In this document: positions 24,180-31,456 of the stretch, piece by piece | Position numbering within the stretch: the first letter of the stretch is position 1 | How the letters are laid out: each line of letters starts with the position of its first letter | Assembly (NCBI GenBank): GCA_035532215.1 | Contig: DATKRK010000083.1 | Coordinates: forward strand, 1 to 64,000 | Length of the DNA stretch: 64,000 bases | DNA from: JAICIG01 sp035532215 | Lineage (GTDB): Bacteria > Planctomycetota > Planctomycetia > Pirellulales > JAICIG01 | Direction of reading: 5' to 3' | Translations under genes and position numbers: made by a program | The notes under the pieces: generated by a model | Told to the model about the DNA's origin: nothing | The model's database searches: none | What the model saw: the letters and a program-made list of their open reading frames with translations, nothing else

Positions 24180-24435
24180 CAGAGCGGTTTCCTTCCGTCT
24201 ATGTTGGCTTGAGAGATCGTTCTGTTTTTTCGCGGGCCGCAATCCGCACGACGGATTCTAAACCGCGTTCGCGTCGAGCGCGAAGTGCGTCTTCGTGCGT
24301 TGCACGCAACCCGCAGCCGTGCAATGGGTTAAACATTGCCGTTGCCCAATTGGAAAATGCGCAGTTAGGGCTGGCAAGACCCGTCGAACCCGATTTTTAG
24401 TCAGAATCGCTACGACCGGCGCCGAAGAGAACAAA

Positions 24436-26049
24436 ATGCCAACCTCTGCCACGCCTACGCCGCCGTCCGAAGCGATCTCGGGAGATTCGCGCCGCCGAGC
24501 GACTTGGCGTCGAATCGCGTGCAGCCTGGCGCTCGCCGTTCTGCTCACGAGCGGCTGCACGAGCCTCCGCCAATGGCGCCAGAACGGCTTCAAGGTCGGC
24601 CCGAATTATTTCCGGCCGCCGGCGCGAGTCGCCGACGACTGGATCGACTCGGACGACCCGCGGTTCAACAAGCAGTCGTCGCCCGATCCGGCGTGGTGGC
24701 TGGTCTTCAACGACCGGCAGTTGAACGACTTGATCGCCGCGGCCTATCGCCAGAATCTCGATCTGCGATCGGTCGGCACGCGGATTCTCGAATCGCGCGC
24801 CCGGCGGAACATCGCCGCGGGCAACCTGTTCCCGCAGTCGCAACAGGCCCTGGGCGCCTACGTTCACGCGCAGCTTCCCAATAACCTGATCCTGCCGCTG
24901 CCGCGGAACACGTTCAACATCTGGGCGACGGGGCTCAACGCCACCTGGGAACTCGATTTCTGGGGCCGCTACCGCCGCACCATCGCCTCGGCCGACGCCA
25001 ATCTGGGCGCGTCGGTCGAAGGCTACAACGACGCCCTCGTGCTGCTGTTGGCAGAAGTGGCCGACAGCTACGTGCAAGTCCGCACGTTCCAGCAGCGGCT
25101 GGCCTTTGCCCGCACCAACGTCGAGACGCAACAGGGCTCGCTGCGCTTGGCGGATGAAAAGTTCCGCAACGGCACGACGACCGAACTCGACGTGCAGCAG
25201 GCGCGCAGCAACCTGGCGCAAACCCAATCGCTGATTCCGCCGCTCGAAACCGGGCTGCGGCAGTCGGGCAACCGGCTCTGCTATCTGCTCGGTCAGCCGC
25301 CCTACGACCTGGTCCGGCAGTTGGGCGCCGCGCCGATTCCGACGGCGCCGCCGGCGGTCGCCATCGGCATTCCGGCCGAGTTGCTCCGCCGCCGGCCCGA
25401 CGTTCGTCGCGCCGAGCGGCTGGTCGCCGCGCAAAGCGAACAGATCGGCATCGCCGAGGCCGATCTCTATCCCCGCTTCGGAATTTTCGGCTTTCTCGGA
25501 TTCGCGGGCGACGACTGGAAGTCGCTGTTCAACGGCAAGAGCTTCGCGGGCATCATCCTGCCCAGCTTCCAGTGGAACATCATGAATTACGGGCGGATCC
25601 GCAACAACGTCCGCGCGCAACAGGCGGCGTTCCAAGGCGCCGTGTTCGACTACCAGCAAACGGTGCTCCGGGCCAATCGCGAAGTCGAAGACGCCCTGGT
25701 GGCCTTCGTGCGCTCGCGCGAACAAGCCGCGCGACTGCAGGAAAGCGTCGACGCCGCGCAGGTCTCGGTGGAACTCGTGTTGGCGCAGTACGAAGCCGGT
25801 CTCACCGATTTCAACCGCGTGTTCAACACCCAATCGCTGCTCGCGCAGCAGCAGGAACAGCTCGCCACCGTCGAAGGCAGCATCGCCCAGAACCTGATCG
25901 CCGTTTACCAGGCGCTGGGCGGCGGCTGGCAATTCATGCGTACGGGCGGCGTGGCGGAATCGGCGGTCGTCGAAGTCCAAACGCCCGCGCCCGACGCGCT
26001 CTCGCTGCCCGCGCCGGCCGTTCAACCGGCCCCACAAAAGCCGCAATAG
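24436..26049 (+). CDS. TolC/OprM-type outer-membrane efflux lipoprotein (NodT family)
   Basis: A 537-residue outer-membrane channel. The N-terminus has a basic region and a lipobox, AVLLTSGC, for acylation at Cys 42. The mature part starts with VGPNYFRPP, typical of RND outer-membrane lipoproteins, and carries two OEP repeats (about 100-290 and 310-500) with the long coiled-coil helices and ELLRRRPDVRRAERLVAAQS in the second half. It should form a trimeric exit duct for a tripartite efflux pump, but no RND pump or membrane-fusion protein gene is adjacent. The Pro/Ala-rich C-terminal tail is an extension. The ATG at 24436 is chosen as the start of the leader. Confidence 0.9.
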   Translation: MPTSATPTPPSEAISGDSRRRATWRRIACSLALAVLLTSGCTSLRQWRQNGFKVGPNYFRPPARVADDWIDSDDPRFNKQSSPDPAWWLVFNDRQLNDLIAAAYRQNLDLRSVGTRILESRARRNIAAGNLFPQSQQALGAYVHAQLPNNLILPLPRNTFNIWATGLNATWELDFWGRYRRTIASADANLGASVEGYNDALVLLLAEVADSYVQVRTFQQRLAFARTNVETQQGSLRLADEKFRNGTTTELDVQQARSNLAQTQSLIPPLETGLRQSGNRLCYLLGQPPYDLVRQLGAAPIPTAPPAVAIGIPAELLRRRPDVRRAERLVAAQSEQIGIAEADLYPRFGIFGFLGFAGDDWKSLFNGKSFAGIILPSFQWNIMNYGRIRNNVRAQQAAFQGAVFDYQQTVLRANREVEDALVAFVRSREQAARLQESVDAAQVSVELVLAQYEAGLTDFNRVFNTQSLLAQQQEQLATVEGSIAQNLIAVYQALGGGWQFMRTGGVAESAVVEVQTPAPDALSLPAPAVQPAPQKPQ

Positions 26050-26116
26050 ACGCGGCTTGGGGCCGCGAAAAGCTCAAGTAAAGCTTTTAGGGACGTTCGA
26101 ATCTTGCGGAGGCGCC

Positions 26117-26554
26117 GCGTTTTTACCGTTCGCTGACTGGGCCGACGAGGGCATGGCGATTCTTGCCGCCCCGCTTGTCAAGCGAAGCTTGCACCTGCGG
26201 GATTTGTCTATCGGCCAACATCGCGGCGAGATCCGTCCGCTAGCCGCCTTCTTGACGAGCACCGAGTACCCCTGCGGCGAAAACTTCGCCGTCTTTTACG
26301 GACAAAGCCTCTCCATTGTTGAATTCCTTGTCGATCGCAAGAGCCCCGCGGAATTCGTACGATTTCTACGGCATGCGGGAAAAGCCGGCTACGATGCCGC
26401 GCTGAAAGATTGCTACGGACTGGACGGAATTTCCGACCTCGAACGGCAATGGCGGCAATCCGCGTTCGCCGTTTGGCCTGCGGACGAGCCGGTTTTGACG
26501 GACTTTGCGAACGGTATCGCCGCGGATGTTGCTTTGGCGGCGCCCGGCCCGTGA
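26117..26554 (+). pseudogene. Truncated gluzincin (peptidase MA-like) remnant
   Basis: From about 26117 the frame encodes LPFADWADEGMAILAAPLVK, then GEIRPLAAFLTSTEYPC, FYGQSLSIVEFLV and YDAALKDCYGLDG, ending at a stop at 26554. This resembles the second half of planctomycete peptidase-MA-like proteins, where WADEGMA holds the third zinc-ligand glutamate. The part that should carry HExxH is missing: the frame runs directly into the end of the efflux gene with no start or signal sequence. It is therefore a 5'-deleted remnant. Confidence 0.6.
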
Positions 26555-26667
26555 CGACGGCCGGCCGCCGCCCTGACCGCGATCGAGCATCTTTATGGTA
26601 TCTTAATGCGCAAACGGGCGGAATTGATGCCGTCTTAGCGCGGCTTTTGCTTCAATTCCAGATGCAG

Positions 26668-26697
26668 GTTGCTCGCGATGTTGGTTTTGCGAGCAAC
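26668..26697 (+). promoter_or_regulatory. Hairpin in the kdp leader
   Basis: GTTGCTCGC (26668-26676) pairs perfectly with GCGAGCAAC (26689-26697) across a 12-base loop, about 27 bases before the first small kdp reading frame. It may be an attenuator or the 3' side of an upstream terminator; no T run follows. It matches no riboswitch that I recognise. Confidence 0.4.
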
Positions 26698-26723
26698 GAT
26701 TCCAGCGACGGAGAAATCGCGAT

Positions 26724-26804
26724 ATGGACGCCTGGTACATGGCGCTCGGCCTGGGATTCTTCCTGATGAGCGGAGCTTTGGTCTACTTGTTCGATCAACT
26801 CTAA
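26724..26804 (+). CDS. 26-residue membrane peptide upstream of kdpF
   Basis: ATG at 26724 to TAA at 26804 encodes MDAWYMALGLGFFLMSGALV followed by YLFDQL: one membrane helix with an acidic C-terminal tail. It ends 17 bases before kdpF and starts after GGAGAAATCG. A peptide of this design at the head of a kdp operon could be a small Kdp-associated subunit or regulator; this is inferred from position and shape. Confidence 0.6.
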   Translation: MDAWYMALGLGFFLMSGALVYLFDQL

Positions 26805-26821
26805 ACTAAGGGAGTTTGACG

Positions 26822-26914
26822 ATGAACTGGATTCACATCATGGCGACGATCGTTTCGGTCAGTCTGTTCGTGTATCTCACGGTGGCCCTGCTGGTGCCGG
26901 AGAAGTTTTCATGA
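26822..26914 (+). CDS. kdpF: KdpF, small subunit of the KdpFABC potassium pump
   Basis: A 30-residue single-helix protein, MNWIHIMATIVSVSLFVYLT then VALLVPEKFS. The PEKF end is the usual KdpF C-terminus and the length is normal. GGGAG lies 8 bases upstream. The stop overlaps kdpA as ATGA. KdpF stabilises the KdpABC complex in the inner membrane. Confidence 0.88.
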   Translation: MNWIHIMATIVSVSLFVYLTVALLVPEKFS

Positions 26915-28716
26915 CCGCCAATGGTTGGTTGCAACTTGCGCTGTATCTGGCGCTGCTACTGCTGCTCGCCAAGCCGCTGGGGGCCTACATGGCGGCGGTC
27001 CATGAAGGCCGGCGCACGTGGCTGGATGCCGCCCTGGGGCCGATCGAACGATCGATCTACCGGCTGTGCGGCGTCGACCCCCAGTCCGAAATGCGCTGGA
27101 CGGCCTACGCCGCCGCCGTGCTGTGGTTCAGCGCGGCGGGCTTCGCCGCCGTCTATCTGCTCCAACGCCTTCAGGCCTTGCTGCCGCTGAACCCCCAACG
27201 CCTCGGCGCCGTCGCGCCCGATTCGTCGTTCAACACGGCCGTGAGCTTCGCCACCAATACCAATTGGCAAGGCTACGGCGGCGAAACGACGCTCAGCTAC
27301 CTGACTCAAATGTCGGGCTTGGCCGTGCAGAACTTCGTTTCAGCGGCTGCGGGCATGGCCGCGCTCGCGGCGCTCATCCGCGGCTTTAGCCGGCGTTCGA
27401 TGGACACGATCGGCAACTTCTGGAGCGACTTGGTGCGCTCGACGCTCTTGATCCTGCTGCCCATGTCGTTCGTGCTGGCGATCGTCCTCGTTTCGCAAGG
27501 GGTCGTGCAAAACTTCCAGCCATATCAAACTGTCAAGCTCCTGCAGCCGACGAGCTACGAGCAGCCCAAATTGGGCGACGACGGCCAGCCGCTGAAGGAC
27601 GCCGACGGGAATCCGATCACGGAATCAATCGCCGTGACCGAGCAGACGCTGCCGATGGGACCGGCGGCTTCGCAAATCGCCATCAAACAACTGGGCACGA
27701 ACGGCGGCGGCTTTTTCAATGTAAATTCATCGCACCCGTTCGAGAACCCCACGCCGCTGAGCAACCTGCTGGAGATGCTGTCGATTCTGCTGATTTCGGC
27801 GGCGCTGTGCCACACGTTCGGCTTCATGGTCCGCGATTCGCGTCAAGGTTGGGCCCTGTTGGCGGCGATGACGATCGTTTTCGCGGCGCTCGTGATCCCG
27901 TGCGTCTTGTTGGAACAACGCGGAAATCCGCGGTTGGCCGCGCTTGGCGCCGATCAGATCGCCGGCCCGCAACAAGCCGGCGGCAACATGGAAGGCAAAG
28001 AAACCCGCTTTGGCGTGGTCAACTCGGCGCTTTGGGCGACGGCCACCACGGCCGCCTCGAACGGCTCGGTCAATTCGATGCACGATTCGTTCACCCCGTT
28101 GGCCGGCGCCATCCCGATGTGGCTGATGCAACTCGGAGAAGTGATTTACGGCGGGGTCGGCTCGGGGCTGTACGGCATGCTGCTGTTCGCCATCGTGGCG
28201 GTGTTCATCGCCGGGTTGATGGTCGGCCGCACGCCCGAATACCTGGGCAAGAAGATCGAGGCCTACGAAATGAAAATGGCCTCGATCGGCATCCTGGTTC
28301 CCTGCGCGGTGGTGCTGCTCGGAACGGCTCTCGCCGTGGCGACTCCGCAAGGCAGGGCGTCGATTTTCAATTCCGGCGCGCACGGCTTCAGCGAAGTGCT
28401 GTACGCCTATTCCTCGGCCGGCAACAACAACGGCAGCGCCTTCGCGGGCTTGAACGCCAACACGCCCTTCTACAACACGACGCTGGGGCTGGCGATGCTC
28501 TTCGCCCGGTTCTGGGTGATGGTTCCGGCGTTGGCCATCGCCGGCTCGTTGGCCAGGAAAAAGATCGTGCCGGCCAGCGCCGGCACGATGCCGACGCACA
28601 CGCCGCTGTTCGTCGCGCTGTTGATTGCGGTCGTGATCCTCGTCGGCGCCTTGACGTTCATCCCGGCCCTGGCCCTGGGACCGATCGCCGAGCAACTGAT
28701 GCTCTCGGCCCCTTGA
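26911..28716 (+). CDS. kdpA: Potassium-transporting ATPase subunit A
   Basis: A 601-residue, multi-spanning K+-channel-like subunit. Selectivity-filter loops are visible: TNTNWQGYGGETTLSYLTQM (about 112-131), QLGTNGGGFFNVNSSHPFEN (about 260-279) and YSSAGNNNGSAFAGL (about 496-510). It provides the K+ selectivity of the high-affinity KdpFABC pump. The start overlaps the kdpF stop (ATGA). Length is slightly over the usual 560-600 residues because of an extra loop near 210-245 (QPTSYEQPKLGDDGQPLKDA), common in this family's longer members. Followed by kdpB after 27 bases. Confidence 0.97.
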   Translation: MTANGWLQLALYLALLLLLAKPLGAYMAAVHEGRRTWLDAALGPIERSIYRLCGVDPQSEMRWTAYAAAVLWFSAAGFAAVYLLQRLQALLPLNPQRLGAVAPDSSFNTAVSFATNTNWQGYGGETTLSYLTQMSGLAVQNFVSAAAGMAALAALIRGFSRRSMDTIGNFWSDLVRSTLLILLPMSFVLAIVLVSQGVVQNFQPYQTVKLLQPTSYEQPKLGDDGQPLKDADGNPITESIAVTEQTLPMGPAASQIAIKQLGTNGGGFFNVNSSHPFENPTPLSNLLEMLSILLISAALCHTFGFMVRDSRQGWALLAAMTIVFAALVIPCVLLEQRGNPRLAALGADQIAGPQQAGGNMEGKETRFGVVNSALWATATTAASNGSVNSMHDSFTPLAGAIPMWLMQLGEVIYGGVGSGLYGMLLFAIVAVFIAGLMVGRTPEYLGKKIEAYEMKMASIGILVPCAVVLLGTALAVATPQGRASIFNSGAHGFSEVLYAYSSAGNNNGSAFAGLNANTPFYNTTLGLAMLFARFWVMVPALAIAGSLARKKIVPASAGTMPTHTPLFVALLIAVVILVGALTFIPALALGPIAEQLMLSAP

Positions 28717-28743
28717 TCTTCATCCGCTCCCGGAATCGCACCC

Positions 28744-30816
28744 ATGATTGTATCTCCCAAACGCGTTCCGATGTTCGACGCCGCGATCTTTCGCCGCGCG
28801 GTCGTCGAGTCGTTTCGCAAGCTCTCGCCGCGCGTGCAAGTGCGCAATCCGGTGATGTTCGTCGTGTTCGTCGTCGGGATCGTGACGCTCGTGCTCTGGG
28901 CGCAGGCGGTCGTGTCGACCGGCGAGGCGCCGGCGGGGTTCATCCTGGCCGTCTCGGTCTGGCTCTGGTTCACCGTGTTGTTCGCGAATTTCGCCGAGGC
29001 GCTGGCCGAAGGCCGCGGCAAGGCGCAGGCCGACGCGCTGCGCCAATCTCGCACCGAAACCGTCGCCAAGCTGCTCGTCGAGCCGCGGCGGAACGCGGCT
29101 TACGAGCAAATCGCCGCCTCGTATCTGAAGCTCAACGCCGTCGTGCTGGTCGAGGCGGGCGACTTGATTCCGGCCGACGGCGAAGTGATCGAAGGCGTAG
29201 CTTCGGTCAACGAAAGCGCCATTACGGGCGAAAGCGCGCCCGTGGTCCGCGAAAGCGGCGGCGACCGGAGTTCGGTGACGGGCGGCACGCAAGTGCTCTC
29301 CGATTGGCTGATCGTGCGGGTCACCGTGCTGCCCGGAGAGAGCTTTTTGGACCGCATGATCGCTATGGTCGAAGGCGCCAAGCGGCAGCGAACCCCCAAC
29401 GAAATCGCCCTCAGCATCCTGTTGGCCGGCCTCTCGATCATCTTCCTGCTGGCCGCGTGTACGCTTCTGCCCTATTCGATCTACAGCGTCGCAGCCGCCG
29501 GCCAAGGCCAGCCGATCACGGTCACGGTTCTGGCGGCCTTGTTGGTGTGTTTGATTCCCACCACGATCGGCGCCCTGCTGTCGGCGATCGGCATCGCCGG
29601 CATGCACCGGCTGAGCGCGGCGAACGTCGTGGCCATGTCGGGCCGGGCGGTGGAGGCAGCCGGCGACGTCGACGTCGTGCTGTTGGACAAGACGGGGACG
29701 ATCACGCTGGGCAATCGGCAGGCGGCGGCGTTTCTGCCCGCCGAAGGCGTCGAGCCCCGGGAGTTGGCCGACGCCGCGCAGTTGTCGTCGCTGGCGGACG
29801 AAACCCCCGAGGGGCGCAGCATCGTCGTACTGGCCAAGCGCGAGTACGCGTTGCGGGGCCGAGAGATTCAAACGCTCGGAGCGACTTTCGTGCCGTTTTC
29901 GGCGCAGACGCGGATGAGCGGCGTGAATCTCGCTCATCGTGAGATTCGCAAAGGCGCCGCCGACGCCATCGAGCGCTACGTTGCGTCCCAGGGCGGCGCG
30001 TTTCCCGAGAGCTTGCGCGGCCTCGTCGAAAGCGTCGCCCGCTCGGGCGGTACGCCGCTGGTCGTGGCCGAAGGCCCGCGCGTGCTGGGCGTGGTGCAGC
30101 TCAAGGACATCGTCAAAGGCGGCATCAAGGAGCGGTTCGGCGAGCTGCGCCGAGGCGGCATCAAGACGATCATGATCACCGGCGACAACCCGCTCACCGC
30201 GGCGGCCATTGCCGCCGAAGCCGGCGTCGACGACTTCCTGGCCGAGGCGACTCCCGAAGCCAAGTTGAAGTTGATCCGCGAATATCAGCAAGGCGGGCGG
30301 CTGGTGGCCATGACGGGCGACGGCACGAACGACGCCCCGGCCTTGGCCCAGGCCGACGTCGCCGTGGCGATGAACACCGGCACGCAGGCGGCCAAAGAAG
30401 CCGGCAACATGGTCGATCTCGACTCGAATCCCACCAAGCTGCTGGAGATCGTGCAGATCGGCAAGCAACTGTTGATGACGCGCGGCGCATTGACCACGTT
30501 CAGCATCGCCAACGACGTGGCCAAGTATTTCGCGATCATTCCCGCCGCCTTCGCCACGACTTATCCGGCGCTCAAGGCGCTCGACGTGATGCGCCTGAGC
30601 ACGCCGCAAAGCGCGATCATGTCGGCCGTGATCTTCAACGCGTTGATCATCATCGCCCTGATTCCGCTGGCCTTGAAGGGAGTGCGCTACCGGCCCGTGC
30701 CGGCGGCGCAATTGCTGCGCGAAAACTTGCTGATTTACGGCCTGGGCGGGCTGATCGTTCCGTTCCTCGGCATCAAGGCGATCGACCTGGTTTTGGCCGC
30801 ATTGCACCTGGCGTGA
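28744..30816 (+). CDS. kdpB: Potassium-transporting ATPase ATP-binding subunit B
   Basis: A 690-residue P-type ATPase. It has the actuator motif ITGESAPV, the phosphorylation site Asp315 in LLDKTGTITLGNRQA, and the hinge motif MTGDGTNDAPAL near 520. The N-terminal helices, ALLVCLIPTTIG in M4 and the C-terminal helices are all present. It hydrolyses ATP to drive K+ uptake through KdpA. The gene is intact and of normal length; kdpC begins 37 bases later. Confidence 0.97.
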   Translation: MIVSPKRVPMFDAAIFRRAVVESFRKLSPRVQVRNPVMFVVFVVGIVTLVLWAQAVVSTGEAPAGFILAVSVWLWFTVLFANFAEALAEGRGKAQADALRQSRTETVAKLLVEPRRNAAYEQIAASYLKLNAVVLVEAGDLIPADGEVIEGVASVNESAITGESAPVVRESGGDRSSVTGGTQVLSDWLIVRVTVLPGESFLDRMIAMVEGAKRQRTPNEIALSILLAGLSIIFLLAACTLLPYSIYSVAAAGQGQPITVTVLAALLVCLIPTTIGALLSAIGIAGMHRLSAANVVAMSGRAVEAAGDVDVVLLDKTGTITLGNRQAAAFLPAEGVEPRELADAAQLSSLADETPEGRSIVVLAKREYALRGREIQTLGATFVPFSAQTRMSGVNLAHREIRKGAADAIERYVASQGGAFPESLRGLVESVARSGGTPLVVAEGPRVLGVVQLKDIVKGGIKERFGELRRGGIKTIMITGDNPLTAAAIAAEAGVDDFLAEATPEAKLKLIREYQQGGRLVAMTGDGTNDAPALAQADVAVAMNTGTQAAKEAGNMVDLDSNPTKLLEIVQIGKQLLMTRGALTTFSIANDVAKYFAIIPAAFATTYPALKALDVMRLSTPQSAIMSAVIFNALIIIALIPLALKGVRYRPVPAAQLLRENLLIYGLGGLIVPFLGIKAIDLVLAALHLA

Positions 30817-30853
30817 GAGCCTTCACGAGAAAGATACGCAAAGACAGGATCCT

Positions 30854-31456
30854 ATGTTCCGTCCATTCCGTCCCGCGATCGTTTCGCTCGCATTGCTCAG
30901 CCTGCTCACCGGGGTCGTTTATCCGCTGGCAGTCGCCGGCGTGGCGCAGCTCGCGTTCCCGAAAAGAGCCGGCGGCAGCCTGATTCCGGGCAAATCGGCG
31001 CCGCTCGGCTCGGAATTGATCGGCCAATCGTTCGATCGGCCCGAGTATTTCTGGGGCCGCTTGTCGGCGACCTCGCCGACTCCGTACACGGCCTTTGGCG
31101 CCGCCCCGCTCACAGGGTCGTCCGGATCGAACTATGGGCCGCTGAATCCCGCCTTGACGGCCGCGGCCCAGGCCCGGATCGAGGCCCTGCGCCGGGCCGA
31201 TCCCGACAACGACTTGCCCTTGCCGGTCGATCTGATCACGGCCTCGGCCAGCGGTCTCGATCCTCATATCAGCCCGGCCGCGGCGCTCTATCAGGCGCCT
31301 CGGGTAGCGGCGGCCCGCAGAATCGGCGAAGATCGGTTGCGGGCCTTGATCGCCGAGCATACCGAGGGTCGCCAATTCGGCGTGCTCGGCGAGCCGCGAG
31401 TGAACGTGTTGCAACTGAATCTGGCCCTCGACGCGAATGCCGACCAGCGCGAATGA
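30854..31456 (+). CDS. kdpC: Potassium-transporting ATPase subunit C
   Basis: A 200-residue KdpC with one N-terminal membrane helix (PAIVSLALLSLLTGVVYPLA) and a periplasmic domain containing GSELIGQSF, YFWGRLSAT, LPVDLITASASGLDPHISPA and the C-terminal GVLGEPRVNVLQLNL. KdpC stabilises the complex and raises ATP affinity. AGGATCCT lies upstream of the ATG. The stop codon overlaps the kdpD start (ATGA), so sensor and pump are co-translated. Confidence 0.96.
   Translation: MFRPFRPAIVSLALLSLLTGVVYPLAVAGVAQLAFPKRAGGSLIPGKSAPLGSELIGQSFDRPEYFWGRLSATSPTPYTAFGAAPLTGSSGSNYGPLNPALTAAAQARIEALRRADPDNDLPLPVDLITASASGLDPHISPAAALYQAPRVAAARRIGEDRLRALIAEHTEGRQFGVLGEPRVNVLQLNLALDANADQRE

Noticed and set aside
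28720..30807. Minus-strand frame of about 695 codons opposite kdpB
   Set aside because: kdpB is certain from motifs; the antisense frame is rich in His/Arg/Gln with no recognisable family.
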